A stretch of 64,000 nt of DNA from Pyxidicoccus sp. MSG2. Lineage in GTDB: Bacteria > Myxococcota > Myxococcia > Myxococcales > Myxococcaceae. The translations under genes were made by a program, and so were the position numbers. Below, piece by piece: positions 35,914-45,141 of the stretch. The stretch lies in the NCBI RefSeq assembly GCF_026626705.1, contig NZ_JAPNKC010000001.1, forward strand, positions 6,032,001 to 6,096,000, in the 5' to 3' direction. Within the stretch, counting starts at the first letter, position 1. The number at the start of each line of letters is the position of its first letter. Under the pieces are notes generated by a model. That model saw only the letters and a list, made by a program, of their open reading frames with translations. It had not been told where the DNA came from and did not search any database.

Positions 35914-38343
35914 TCAGTCCCCTCGCAGCGCAATCGCGGGCGGCACACGGGCGGCCCGGCGCGCCGGCAGCAGCGCGGCGAGGAAGGCCACCGCGCCGAG
36001 CACCAGCACCACTCCCGCGTAGGTCATCGGGTCCACGGGGCGTACCCCGCTGAGCAGGTGTGTGAGCGCGCGGCTGGCCCCGGCGGCGAGGCCGAGCCCC
36101 ACCACCAGGCCCGCCGCGGTGAGACCCAGATAGCGGCCCAGCACCAGGCCCGTCACCTGCCGCTCCCGCGCGCCCAGTGCCATGCGGATGCCCAGTTCGC
36201 GCGTGCGCTGCAGCACCGCGTACGCCACCACGCCGTAGAGCCCCACCGCAGCGAGCAGCAGCGCCACGCCCGCGAAGAGCCCCACCAGCAGCAGGTAGAA
36301 GCGCAGCGGCGCCACCGTGCCGTCCACCACCGAGGACAGCGTGCGCACGCTGCTGACCGCGAGGCTCGCGTCCAGGGCGCGAAGCTCCGCGCGCACCGCC
36401 GACGCCAGCGCGAGCGGCTCTCCGTCCGTGCGCACGAGCAGCGTCATGCCGGTGCCTCGCGCCTGCTCGTAGGGCACGAACAGTTCCGGCACGGCGGGCG
36501 CCCCGAGCCCGTCGAGGGCCTGGTCCTCCACCACCCCCACCACCCGGCCTCCGAAGGCGCCGTTGCCCCAGTCCATCTCCGTGCTCACGGTGTGGCCGAC
36601 AGGGTCCTCGTCGGGCCAGAAGCGGCGCGCCGCCTCGGCGCTGACGAGCACCACGCGCCCGCCCCTGTCTTCCGCCGTCAGGCCCCGGCCGCGCAGCACC
36701 TTCACGCGCAGCGCCTCCAGCGCTCCCGGAGTGATGATGCGCACCCGCGTCTCCCACGGCGCATCCCCCGGAGCCGAGGGCCGATGCGCGTCCTTCAGGG
36801 GGACGGTCCACTTGATGCCCCCGTCCATGGGCAGCAGGCTCACCGCGCCCGCCGCCTTCACGCCAGGCAGCGCGCGCACCCGCTCCAGCAGGGAGTCGTA
36901 GAAGGCCTCGGGTGCGGCGCTGCCGAAGCGGTAGTGCAGGGGTGGCAGCTCCATCCTCACCGTCAGCACGCCCTCGGGCTGGAAGCCCGGCTCGGCGCCG
37001 CGCAGGTGGACGAAGCTGCGCAGGAGCAGGCCCGCGCTCACCAGCAGCAGCACCGCGAGCGCCGTCTCCCCGATGATGAGGACCGAGCGCGTGCGGTGGC
37101 GATGCGCGCTGGTGCCACCGCCGCCGCTCACCGCGCGCAGGCCGCGCCCCAGGTCCGCCCGCGCGGCGTGCAGCGCCGGCACGAGCCCGAAGAGGAACGT
37201 GGTGAGCACCGCCAGCCCGGCCGTGAAGGCCAGCACGGTGCGATTGAGTGCCACCTCGTCGATGCGCGGAATGTCGCGGGGGCCGAAGAGGGCCAGTGCA
37301 TCCAGCGCCCACATCGCCGCGAGCAGGCCCGCCCCGCCGCCCAGCACGGAGAGCAGCGCGCTCTCCAGCAGCAACTCGCGCGCGAGGCGGCCCCGGCTGG
37401 CGCCCAGGGCCAGCCGGACGGACAGCTCCCCCTCTCGCGAGGTGGCGCGCGCCAACAGGAGATGCGTGAGGTTGGCGCAGGCGATGAGCAGCACCAGCCC
37501 CACCGCCCCCAGGAGCAGCAGGAGCGAGGGCCGCACGTTGCCCAGCAGCACGTCACGCAGCAGCTCCACGCTGGCGCCCGTGTCCGCGTTCGTCTTCGGG
37601 TACTGCTCGGCCAGCCGGCGGGCGATACCGGAGACTTCCGTGCGCGCCTCCTCCAGGCTCACACCCGGGGCGAGCCGGCCGTACACCTCCAGCCAGTGCG
37701 CGCCGCGTGCCTCCGACTTCACCATGCTCGCGTCCCATTGCAGGGGCGTCCACAGCTCCGAGCGCGCGGGGAAGTCGAAGCCGGGCGCCGCCACGCCCAC
37801 CACCGTCCACGGCTGCGGGCCGCCCAAATCCAACGAGCGGCCCAGCACGGACGGGCTGCCGCCGAAGCGCCGCTGCCACAGTCCATGGGAGAGCACCGCC
37901 ACCTGGGGCGCGCCCGGTGCGTCGTCGCCCGCCTGGAGTCCCCGGCCCAGCTGCACGCCCGCGCCGAGCACCTGGAAGAACTCCGCCGACACCAGCCCCG
38001 TCTGGATTTTCTCCGGCGAGGACTCCGGGCCGTCGGCCCCCAGCGTCACCGCCGCGCTCGCCAGGCCCACCACGCCCTCGAAGGCACGGGCCTGCTCGCG
38101 CACGTCCCTCAAGTCCAACGGCGAGGTGGGGCCGGGGCCCTGCCTGCCCACCGTGTACAGGCGCACCAGCCGGGCGTCGTCGCGCATGGGCAGTGGCCGC
38201 AGCAGCACCGCATGCACCACGCTGAAGATGGCCACATTGGCACCGATGCCGAGGGCCAGCGTGGCCACCGCCACCACCGTGAAGGTGGGGCTGCGACGCA
38301 GCCGGCGCAGCGCGAGCCGGAGGTCCTGGAGGAGGGTGTCCAT
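35914..38343 (-). CDS. ADOP-type FtsX/MacB-like ABC permease
   Basis: An 809-residue membrane protein with the duplicated architecture of Acidobacterial Duplicated Orphan Permeases: an N-terminal helix after LRRSPTFTVVAVATLALGIG, a large periplasmic MacB_PCD domain, three helices (GLVLLIACANLTHLLLARA, EGELSVRLALGASRGRL), then a second PCD and FtsX-type three-helix domain ending LGIRMALGARERQ. It has no ATPase domain and no ATPase gene nearby. Such orphan permeases are numerous in soil bacteria; the role is unknown, possibly efflux or mechanotransmission. The ATG is six codons into a slightly longer open frame (start 38361 possible). Confidence 0.88.
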   Translation of the reverse strand: MDTLLQDLRLALRRLRRSPTFTVVAVATLALGIGANVAIFSVVHAVLLRPLPMRDDARLVRLYTVGRQGPGPTSPLDLRDVREQARAFEGVVGLASAAVTLGADGPESSPEKIQTGLVSAEFFQVLGAGVQLGRGLQAGDDAPGAPQVAVLSHGLWQRRFGGSPSVLGRSLDLGGPQPWTVVGVAAPGFDFPARSELWTPLQWDASMVKSEARGAHWLEVYGRLAPGVSLEEARTEVSGIARRLAEQYPKTNADTGASVELLRDVLLGNVRPSLLLLLGAVGLVLLIACANLTHLLLARATSREGELSVRLALGASRGRLARELLLESALLSVLGGGAGLLAAMWALDALALFGPRDIPRIDEVALNRTVLAFTAGLAVLTTFLFGLVPALHAARADLGRGLRAVSGGGGTSAHRHRTRSVLIIGETALAVLLLVSAGLLLRSFVHLRGAEPGFQPEGVLTVRMELPPLHYRFGSAAPEAFYDSLLERVRALPGVKAAGAVSLLPMDGGIKWTVPLKDAHRPSAPGDAPWETRVRIITPGALEALRVKVLRGRGLTAEDRGGRVVLVSAEAARRFWPDEDPVGHTVSTEMDWGNGAFGGRVVGVVEDQALDGLGAPAVPELFVPYEQARGTGMTLLVRTDGEPLALASAVRAELRALDASLAVSSVRTLSSVVDGTVAPLRFYLLLVGLFAGVALLLAAVGLYGVVAYAVLQRTRELGIRMALGARERQVTGLVLGRYLGLTAAGLVVGLGLAAGASRALTHLLSGVRPVDPMTYAGVVLVLGAVAFLAALLPARRAARVPPAIALRGD

Positions 38344-38483
38344 TCCAGGACCCGGGAGCATGGACCATGCCAGCCCGCACGGCCAACCCCGCCCGGACGG
38401 CGGGCAGGCACGGCGGGAGACACACGTGCCCGGCGCTGGGAATCTTCATTCCCGCATCCGGACAGGCGTCGTCACGGGAGCGC

Positions 38484-38882
38484 TCAGAACGGCTCGAAGC
38501 AGTCGTAGTTGCGCTGCGAGAGGATGCGGCCGTCCTTGAAGGTGAGGAACATGCCGCAGGCGGCGCGCAGCTCCGCCCCCACGGCCAGCGTGCGCAGCGG
38601 CACCGCGAGCGTGCCCGTCCAGTCCACCTCCAGCGCCACGGTGTCGCCCTGCTCCATCGTGCCGCGCACGGCGTAGCGCTGCGACGACAGCAGCGTCTTC
38701 GCGCGCTCCGAGTCCTCGAGCAGCTTCTTCAGCTCCCGCGTCTGGCCGTTGCGGGTGAGCGCATTGGGGTACTCGCGTTGCACCGCATCCGGGTGGAAGA
38801 AGGGCGCCAGTGCTTCGCCCGCCACTCCGTTCTCCAGGGCCTGGAGGTAGCGCAGCGCGGTGTCGAGGTTCGTCGTGGACAT
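38484..38882 (-). CDS. NTF2-like / SnoaL-type small protein
   Basis: A 132-residue protein with a cone-shaped NTF2-like fold suggested by the N-terminal helix pair (ALRYLQALENG, LAPFFHPDAVQREYPNAL) and the later strands (QGDTVALEVDWTGTLAVPL, RAACGMFLTFKDGRI). Members are ketosteroid-isomerase, polyketide cyclase or stress-type binding proteins; no catalytic Asp/His set could be assigned, so the role is unknown. GGAGGAG just before the ATG is strong. It is divergent from the GH15 gene across 98 bp. Confidence 0.85.
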   Translation of the reverse strand: MSTTNLDTALRYLQALENGVAGEALAPFFHPDAVQREYPNALTRNGQTRELKKLLEDSERAKTLLSSQRYAVRGTMEQGDTVALEVDWTGTLAVPLRTLAVGAELRAACGMFLTFKDGRILSQRNYDCFEPF

Positions 38883-38980
38883 GGACTCCTCCGGGAAATT
38901 GCACAACCCATGTTGCACGACCATACGTCTTCCAGCACCTGCCGGGCGGCCCGCGCTCCATCGTGCCATGCTCGCGCGCC

Positions 38981-40717
38981 ATGGCCCTTCCCCTGGAAGA
39001 CTACGCACTCATCGGTGACACGCAGAGCGCCGCGCTGGTTGGCAAGGACGGCTCCATCGACTGGTTGTGCTGGCCGCGCTTCGACTCGGACGCGTGCTTC
39101 GCCGCGCTGCTGGGCGACGCGTCCCACGGACGGTGGCTGCTCGCCCCGGCGGGCGGCATCCTCAAGGTGACACGCCGCTACCGCCCCGGCTCGCTGGTGC
39201 TGGAGACGGACTACGAGACGGAGGACGGCGCGGTGCGCGTGGTGGACTGCATGCCCCCGCGCGGCAGGGAGCCGGACCTCGTGCGCGTGGTGTACGGCCT
39301 GAAGGGCTCCGTCCCCATGCGCATGGAGTTGCTCGCCCACTTCGGCTACGGCGACCGCTCGCCGTGGGTGCGCCTCCATGACGACCATGCGTCCGCGCGC
39401 GCGGGTCCGGACTCGGTGGCCCTGCGCACCCCCGTGAAGCTGCAACGGCGGGGTGGACTCTTCACCGCGGACTTCCCGGTGGAACCGGGTGCGCGCGTGC
39501 CCTTCGTCCTCTCCTGGCACCCCTCGCACGAACCGCCGCCGCCCCCGCTGGACGCGCTGGCCGCCGTGGCGGACACCGAGGCGTGGTGGAAGGAATGGTC
39601 CTCGCGCCTGGTGTCCACCGGGCCGTGGCACGAGCACGTCGAGCGCTCGCTCATCACGCTCAAGGCGCTCACGTACTCGCCCACGGGGGGCATCGTCGCG
39701 GCGCCCACCACGTCGCTGCCGCTGTCCTCGGGAGGCCGTCCTGGCGACGCGCGCTTCTGCTGGCTGGGCGACGCGACGAATGCGCTCCAGGCGCTGCTGG
39801 ACGGGGGCTACCTGGACGAGGCCCGCGCGTGGCGCGACTGGCTGGTGCGCGCGGTGGCCGGCGAGCCGGACGAATTGCAGTCCTCGTACGGCGTCGCGGG
39901 GGAGCGGCGCTTCCCCGAGCAGGAATTGCCGTGGCTGCCCGGCTACGAGGGCGCGCGGCCGGCGCGCATCGGCCATGCGCCCCGTCGCGGCCTGGGCACC
40001 GAGGACGTGGGCGAGGTCATGGGGTGCTTCAGCGACGCCGCGCGCCGGGGACTGCCTCCCAGCGGCGACGCGTGGGCACTGCAGCGGGCCATGCTCGAGC
40101 ACCTGGAGGGGGCGTGGCTCCGGACTCCGGCGGAAGGGCCGGCCCTCACGTATCCCCGGGTGATGGCGTGGGTGGCGGTGGACCGGGCGCTGGAGAGCGC
40201 CGCGCGCTTCGGCCTGGATGCGCCGGTGGAGCGCTGGAAGCGGCTGCGCTCGGACGTGCACGCGGAGGTGTGCCGCGACGGCTTCGACTCGCGGAGCGGT
40301 GCCTTCACCCGTGAGTACGGCGGCCGAGGCCTGGACGCGCGGCTGCTGCGCCTGGGGCGGTTGGGCTTCCTGCCCGCTGTCGACGCGCGCGTGCGCGGCA
40401 CGGTGGAGGCGGTGGAGCGCGGCCTGGGCGAGGGGGACTTCGTGCGCCAGGACGACTCGCGCGGCGCGGGCGTGTCCCTGGTGTGCAGCTTCTGGCTGGC
40501 GGACAGCCTGCACCTCATGGGCCGGCGCGACGAGGCCCGCGTCCTGTTCGAGCGGCTCCTCCAGGTGCGCAACGACGTGGGCCTGCTGCCGGAGGAGTAT
40601 GACCCGCGCAAGCGCCGCATGGCCGGCCACTTCCCGCACACGTCCAGCCACGTGGCCCTGGTCCAGGCGGCCATGGGGCTGTCGCGGGGCACCGCGCTGA
40701 CGGGGGAGGGTGCCTGA
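38981..40717 (+). CDS. GH15 glycoside hydrolase (trehalase/glucoamylase-like)
   Basis: A 578-residue cytoplasmic enzyme with the trehalase-like N-terminal beta-sandwich (EDYALIGDTQSAALVGKDGS, IDWLCWPRFDSDA) and (alpha/alpha)6 barrel (LTYSPTGGIVAAPTTSLP, WLPGYEGARPARIGHA). The usual RNWDYRxCWLRDAT motif appears as GRPGDARFCWLGDAT from about residue 250, so several catalytic-site residues are altered. The C-terminal acid is probably one of Glu538/Glu539 in LLPEEYDP, followed by AGHFPHTSSH. Activity may be altered or lost. A perfect hairpin terminator follows the stop. No other trehalose gene is in view. Confidence 0.9.
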   Translation: MALPLEDYALIGDTQSAALVGKDGSIDWLCWPRFDSDACFAALLGDASHGRWLLAPAGGILKVTRRYRPGSLVLETDYETEDGAVRVVDCMPPRGREPDLVRVVYGLKGSVPMRMELLAHFGYGDRSPWVRLHDDHASARAGPDSVALRTPVKLQRRGGLFTADFPVEPGARVPFVLSWHPSHEPPPPPLDALAAVADTEAWWKEWSSRLVSTGPWHEHVERSLITLKALTYSPTGGIVAAPTTSLPLSSGGRPGDARFCWLGDATNALQALLDGGYLDEARAWRDWLVRAVAGEPDELQSSYGVAGERRFPEQELPWLPGYEGARPARIGHAPRRGLGTEDVGEVMGCFSDAARRGLPPSGDAWALQRAMLEHLEGAWLRTPAEGPALTYPRVMAWVAVDRALESAARFGLDAPVERWKRLRSDVHAEVCRDGFDSRSGAFTREYGGRGLDARLLRLGRLGFLPAVDARVRGTVEAVERGLGEGDFVRQDDSRGAGVSLVCSFWLADSLHLMGRRDEARVLFERLLQVRNDVGLLPEEYDPRKRRMAGHFPHTSSHVALVQAAMGLSRGTALTGEGA

Positions 40718-40726
40718 AAAGCAGAA

Positions 40727-40755
40727 GCCCCTCCGTGCGGCATGCACGGAGGGGC
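40727..40755. terminator. Bidirectional terminator
   Basis: Perfect 12-bp stem GCCCCTCCGTGC/GCACGGAGGGGC with a 5-base loop, followed by CTGTCTTTC. It separates the convergent GH15 and dihaem cytochrome genes. Confidence 0.9.
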
Positions 40756-40785
40756 CTGTCTTTCAATCTGTAGCCGAACTCCCGC

Positions 40786-42069
40786 CTACTTGCAGGAGCG
40801 CGCCGGCATGCCGTCAATCCAGTCGGCGATGAGCTGCGAGCCCTGGTCGTGCCGGAGGGCGCGGCCAAGCTGCGGCATCATCTTCCCGGACTCCACCGTG
40901 TTGAGCCGGTACCAGAGGATGGACACCGTGTGGTCGCCGGGGACGATGTCGAACTCGCCGCCCACACCACTGCCCGCCGAGCCCGGCCGCTTGCAGGCAC
41001 CCATGTTCAGGGTGAGCTCCTCGGTGCTGTCGATGTCGAGGAACAGCTGGCTGGTATCCCCCGCCGTCGCATTCCGCCGGTGGCAGTGCGCGCAGTTGAT
41101 GTCCAGGTAGGTGCGGGCCCGGATGCTCAGGTCCGCATCCGCCGGGTTGAACGCGTCCGGCGCGCGCGGCAGCTGGATGGCCGGAGGCGCCCCCGTCAGC
41201 TTCCCCAGCTCCGCCAGATGCTGGAGCTGGTTGACCTGCACCCCGCCGTAGTCGTGGTTCCGGTTGAGGTAGCGGGCCTTCACACCGATGGGGAGCAGCA
41301 CCTGGTTCTGTGCCGCGTCCAGGATGTGGTGGCACTGGCTGCACTGGTTCTTGCTGGGCACCAGGTAGTCGAGCGTCCGGGACACGCCGTCCGCGCCGAT
41401 GAACGTGAGGTTGCGCACCACGCGGCCGCCGTTGGCCAGCGTGGCCTCCGTCTGGGCGTCGTTCCAGAAGTACGGGTACGCCTCCCAGCCGCCGGGCTGC
41501 CGCACCAGCACGCGCGTCTCGATGACACGCACGTTCTTCTCCGGCTCGCGGAGGTCCGCGGGGAAGGAGAACGTCTTGGTGATGAGCGTGCCCACCGGCA
41601 AATCCAGCACGTCCTTGGGCTGATACGCCGCCTTCTTCCCCGGGGGGATGTAGAGCGTGCGGGACTTGAGGGCGTAGTCGGAGAAGAGCGCCGTGGTCAG
41701 CTCGTAGGGGACGTTGCCCTCCACCGGCACGAGCCCGCCCGTCGCCGGGCTGCCGGTGAAGAGGCCCAGGTCCGACAGGTTCGTGGGGATGACCACCGAG
41801 CCGTCCGGCAGCCCCGGCCCGGCGTCCGGTGTCCCCGCGTCCCCGCCGCCATCCGGAGTCCCGCTGTCCTCGCCCGCGTCCGTGCCGGCATCCACCCCGG
41901 CGTCCGCGGTGCCACTGTCCACCGGCGGTGTGCCGGAGTCCTCCTGGGAGGTCCCCGCGTCGGGCCCCGTCCCGGGCGGGTCATCACCGCCGGAGCACGA
42001 GGCCACCGCTGCGGTCAGCAACACCGCGGCGAGGCCCCATCCGAGTCCGGAGCTGAACGGCTTGCGCAT
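40786..42069 (-). CDS. SO2930-type dihaem c-type cytochrome lipoprotein
   Basis: A 427-residue predicted lipoprotein (lipobox VASC) with a long PDAG/Asp-Ala-Gly-Thr linker (about 22-75), then a cytochrome-like domain with two haem c motifs, CSQCH and CAHCH, near residues 240 and 335. It matches the HNE_0200/SO2930 family (TIGR03806), often encoded beside a parallel beta-helix protein (TIGR03805), as here. Electron transfer at the cell surface is inferred, with no partner or metal ligand beyond the haems identified. The start has GGAGGAG nine bases upstream; the gap to the beta-helix gene is 38 bp. Confidence 0.9.
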   Translation of the reverse strand: MRKPFSSGLGWGLAAVLLTAAVASCSGGDDPPGTGPDAGTSQEDSGTPPVDSGTADAGVDAGTDAGEDSGTPDGGGDAGTPDAGPGLPDGSVVIPTNLSDLGLFTGSPATGGLVPVEGNVPYELTTALFSDYALKSRTLYIPPGKKAAYQPKDVLDLPVGTLITKTFSFPADLREPEKNVRVIETRVLVRQPGGWEAYPYFWNDAQTEATLANGGRVVRNLTFIGADGVSRTLDYLVPSKNQCSQCHHILDAAQNQVLLPIGVKARYLNRNHDYGGVQVNQLQHLAELGKLTGAPPAIQLPRAPDAFNPADADLSIRARTYLDINCAHCHRRNATAGDTSQLFLDIDSTEELTLNMGACKRPGSAGSGVGGEFDIVPGDHTVSILWYRLNTVESGKMMPQLGRALRHDQGSQLIADWIDGMPARSCK

Positions 42070-42107
42070 GCGACGCTTCTCCTCCGACACCCGCATCGAC
42101 GACGGCC

Positions 42108-43661
42108 TCAGGGAAGCGCCAGCGCCGGAGCGAAGCCGGAGCAGTTGAACGGCGCCGCGCCCTGCGAGTAGCGGCGCGTCTCCGCGAAGGCGCCGGGCAC
42201 GTCCGGCGACGCGGACATGAGCTTCGCGGCGACGGCCTGCAGGTCGAAGTCCACGATGGCTTCCTTGGTCGTGGCCGGCAGCGTGTTGCCGGTGAAGCAG
42301 ATGTTGATGGGGTTCTTCAGCGTCTCGTTGCGCGGCGCCGGGTCGATGCCGTCCCAGAGCAGGTGCTCCACGCGCGTCGTGGCCTGCGTCGCGGCGCCGT
42401 AGGCGTACACCGCGGCCACCAGCGCGCCCAGCGGGCGGCGCTCCGCGTCCGTCTTGCCGTTGTCCACCGCCTGGCCGCTGCCACCCGTGAAGGTGTTGCC
42501 GTGGATGTAGACGTCCGCGCTGTTGAAGTTGAAGAACGCGGCGCTCCACAGGCTCAGGTCATCCTCGATGGCGAGGCCGCTGAGCACGGCGATGTCCACC
42601 GTGTGGTTGTCACCCCAGGTGTTGCCGACGAACTCCACCCGGCGCGACGCGAGGATGAACGTACCGGTGCCGGCGGGCACCTGCGACACCGTGCTGCTGC
42701 TGGCCGTCACGGAGGCGAAGTTGTCGCGGTTGTTCCCCGTAATCGTGTTGCCGGTGATGAGGATGTCCGTGCCCTTGATGGGGTTGCCGGGGAGGTCGAA
42801 CACCACGAGGCCCGTGGTGTTGTCCTGCGCGGTGTTGCCCTGCACGTAGGCGAACTTCGTGTTCTCGATTTCGATGCCCGCCACGTTCTGCTTCGCGATG
42901 TTGCGGCGGACGATGGCGTAGCGCGTCTGCCCCACGTAGATGCCGGCGTCGGCCGCGTTGTAGGACTCGCAGTCCTCAATCGTGACGTAGGACGACTTCA
43001 CCGGGTAGATGCCGTACTTGCCGTTGTTCTCGTCGTCCGCGTTCTTCCACTCGGTGCGGATGCGCTGGACGAAGACGTTGGCGGAGTTCTCCACGCGCAG
43101 CGCGTCCTTGCGCGCGTTCCAGATGGCCAGGTCCTTCACGGTGAACAGCTTGCCCACCACGTCGATGCCGTTGGTGTTGCTGGCGGCGCCGGTGAAGTCG
43201 AGCACCGTGCTGGCGCTGCCGCCCGTGCCCTCGCCCTTGGCGCCCTTGCCCGCGCCGACGATGGTGATGCCGTTCGTGCGGATGGTGAGGGCGTTGTCGA
43301 AGACGAACGTGCCCGCGCCGAGCTGAATGGTGGTGCACTCGGCCAGGTCGTTCACCGCGTCCTGGAGCGCCTGCACCTGGTTGGCGTTGAAGGTCAGCGT
43401 CGCCTGGGGCTTGCCCGTGCAGGAGAACTCCTGGGGCCAGACCTGGGTCGTGCCGGCGTCGGTGCCCGCGTCGGTGCCGGCATCCGTCCCCGCATCAGTC
43501 TGCGTGCCCGCGTCGGTCTGCGTGCCCGCGTCCGTTCCCGGGTTGCCGGCGTCCGGAGTACCGGAGCCGTCATCATCATCCGAGCATGCGGGAAGGGCGA
43601 GCAGACCCACCAGGGCGAGGAGCACGGTACGAGGCGCGCGCGACAGCGGCAGACGGTGCAT
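42108..43661 (-). CDS. Parallel beta-helix lipoprotein paired with the dihaem cytochrome
   Basis: A 517-residue predicted lipoprotein (lipobox LPAC) with an Asp-Ala-Gly-Thr linker and a right-handed parallel beta-helix of about ten rungs (for example GITIVGAGKG, GIYVGQTRYAIVRRN, TDILITGNTITGNNRDN). It belongs to the TIGR03805 group found beside SO2930-type cytochromes. Such helices bind or cut polysaccharides, but no catalytic acids are recognisable. AGGAGG seven bases before the ATG. Together with the cytochrome it forms a two-gene operon, probably acting outside the cell. Confidence 0.88.
   Translation of the reverse strand: MHRLPLSRAPRTVLLALVGLLALPACSDDDDGSGTPDAGNPGTDAGTQTDAGTQTDAGTDAGTDAGTDAGTTQVWPQEFSCTGKPQATLTFNANQVQALQDAVNDLAECTTIQLGAGTFVFDNALTIRTNGITIVGAGKGAKGEGTGGSASTVLDFTGAASNTNGIDVVGKLFTVKDLAIWNARKDALRVENSANVFVQRIRTEWKNADDENNGKYGIYPVKSSYVTIEDCESYNAADAGIYVGQTRYAIVRRNIAKQNVAGIEIENTKFAYVQGNTAQDNTTGLVVFDLPGNPIKGTDILITGNTITGNNRDNFASVTASSSTVSQVPAGTGTFILASRRVEFVGNTWGDNHTVDIAVLSGLAIEDDLSLWSAAFFNFNSADVYIHGNTFTGGSGQAVDNGKTDAERRPLGALVAAVYAYGAATQATTRVEHLLWDGIDPAPRNETLKNPINICFTGNTLPATTKEAIVDFDLQAVAAKLMSASPDVPGAFAETRRYSQGAAPFNCSGFAPALALP
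43451..43548 (-). repeat. Short tandem repeats encoding the Asp-Ala-Gly-Thr linker
   Basis: 12- to 18-base units (reading GTGCCCGCGTCGGT-like on the plus strand) repeat about six times inside the beta-helix lipoprotein gene. They encode the TDAGTQTDAG-type linker after the lipobox and are likely to vary in copy number by slippage. Confidence 0.7.
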
Positions 43662-44161
43662 CAGGGGTTCCTCCTGCGGAAAGCGCTGCGCCTCTTCGCT
43701 CCCGAGCGTGGGGCTCCAGGGCGCAAGCAAGACCGAGCGAATCCTCCCCGTGAAGATGGTCAACCTCAAGGGTCCGGTGACGAATTCATGACGCACTACC
43801 GTGACGCGGTGCGTTCTGTAACCGGGTTGAGAATAGGCGCATGTGTCGAGCGACACCGCGCGTCCGTTGCACGCGGATTCGTGCCGTGGAAGCACCGCGC
43901 ACAGGACTTCGTCGGGCTCCACCCCGGCGTGTCGGGCACCCGCCTGGCTCGGGTAGAGAAAGCTCCCACCCGATTGTCGGCAGTCCCTGTGGAAGGCGGG
44001 CCCCCCTCTGGGAGTTGCAGGGGGAAATGACCCGGGGGCCCCTGAAAAGGCCGGAAACGCCGTCAAGCGGACGACAGACCGTTCCTGTAGTAAGTCGCCC
44101 CCGGAACCGACTGTGGCGGCGGTGTCTCACCGACCGCGCAAGGCGAAGGAAGGGCAACGAC
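43662..44161. other. 500-bp divergent intergenic region
   Basis: It separates the beta-helix gene from the FKBP gene and should hold both promoters. A TCTGTAACCGGG segment at about 43815 resembles the TGTAAC element seen before the ECF genes but lacks the downstream half. No coding frame with a ribosome-binding site and no RNA gene was recognised. Confidence 0.4.
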
Positions 44162-44974
44162 ATGCGGAAGACGTGGCTGGTCGCGGTGATGCTGGTGCTG
44201 GCGGGCTGCCAGCAGCCGGCGAAGACGGATACGGCGTCCGGCGGGGGCGCGACGGGTGGCGGCAGCGCCGCGAACCCGCAGACGGAGGAGCAGAAGACGC
44301 TGTACGCGCTCGGCCTGTCCATTGGCCGGAGCATCAGCGTGTTCGACATGACTCCGGAGGAGCTCGAGTACGTCAAGGCCGGCATCACCACCCAGGTGAA
44401 GGGTGAGAAGTCGCCGGTGGACATGGAGACGTACGGTCCGAAGCTGCAGGAGCTGGCTCGCTCGCGCAGCACCCGCAAGGCGGAGAAGGAGAAGGAGAAC
44501 TCGAAGAAGTTCCTCGAGGAGGCCGCCAAGGAGTCCGGCGCCAAGAAGACCGAGTCCGGCCTCGTCTACAAGGAGCTGACCCCCGGCACCGGTGAGTCGC
44601 CCAAGGCGTCCGACATCGTGAAGGTGCACTACAAGGGCACGCTGACCAACGGCACCGAGTTCGACAGCTCCTACAAGCGCGGCGAGCCCACGCAGTTCCC
44701 GCTCCAGGGCGTCATCAAGTGCTGGACCGAGGGCGTGCAGATGATGAAGGTGGGCGGCAAGGCGAAGCTGACCTGCCCGTCGGACATCGCCTACGGCGAC
44801 CGCGGCGCCCCGCCGAACATCCCCGGTGGCGCGGCCCTGGTGTTCGAGGTGGAACTGCTGGAGATCGTCAAGGCCCCCGAGACCCCGCCGGGCATGCCGG
44901 GCATGCCGGGTGGCGCTCCTCCGACGGGCGCTCCGCACGGCAAGCCGGCGACGCCTCCGGCGCCGACGAAGTAG
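44162..44974 (+). CDS. FKBP-type peptidyl-prolyl isomerase lipoprotein
   Basis: A 270-residue predicted lipoprotein (lipobox LAGC) with an FKBP N-terminal dimerisation segment (about 45-125: LYALGLSIGRSI, EELEYVKAGI), a helical KE-rich linker, and an FKBP isomerase domain at about 140-240 containing VKVHYKGTLTNGTEFDSSY, FPLQGVIKCWTEGVQMMKVGGK and YGDRGAPPNIPGGAALVFEVELL. It catalyses cis-trans proline isomerisation of exported proteins, similar to FkpA/Mip. A Pro/Gly-rich tail follows. A good hairpin terminator lies just downstream. Confidence 0.93.
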   Translation: MRKTWLVAVMLVLAGCQQPAKTDTASGGGATGGGSAANPQTEEQKTLYALGLSIGRSISVFDMTPEELEYVKAGITTQVKGEKSPVDMETYGPKLQELARSRSTRKAEKEKENSKKFLEEAAKESGAKKTESGLVYKELTPGTGESPKASDIVKVHYKGTLTNGTEFDSSYKRGEPTQFPLQGVIKCWTEGVQMMKVGGKAKLTCPSDIAYGDRGAPPNIPGGAALVFEVELLEIVKAPETPPGMPGMPGGAPPTGAPHGKPATPPAPTK

Positions 44975-45006
44975 TCACACCGCTGCTCCACGGGAGCGGC
45001 GTCTGA

Positions 45007-45045
45007 AAGAGGGCTGGTGGGGGATGTCTCCCTCCCAGCCCTCTT
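45007..45045 (+). terminator. Terminator after FKBP gene
   Basis: Perfect 11-bp stem AAGAGGGCTGG/CCAGCCCTCTT with a 17-base loop, then CGTGTTT. It ends the FKBP transcript before the dienelactone hydrolase gene. Confidence 0.8.
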
Positions 45046-45141
45046 CGTGTTTGCGGGGCTTCGTCCGCGTGCGAGCCGGTGGCGCGCGGCGGTCGGCCCG
45101 GGGTACGCAACGGGGTCATGCACTCGAAGAGGGAGCACGCC

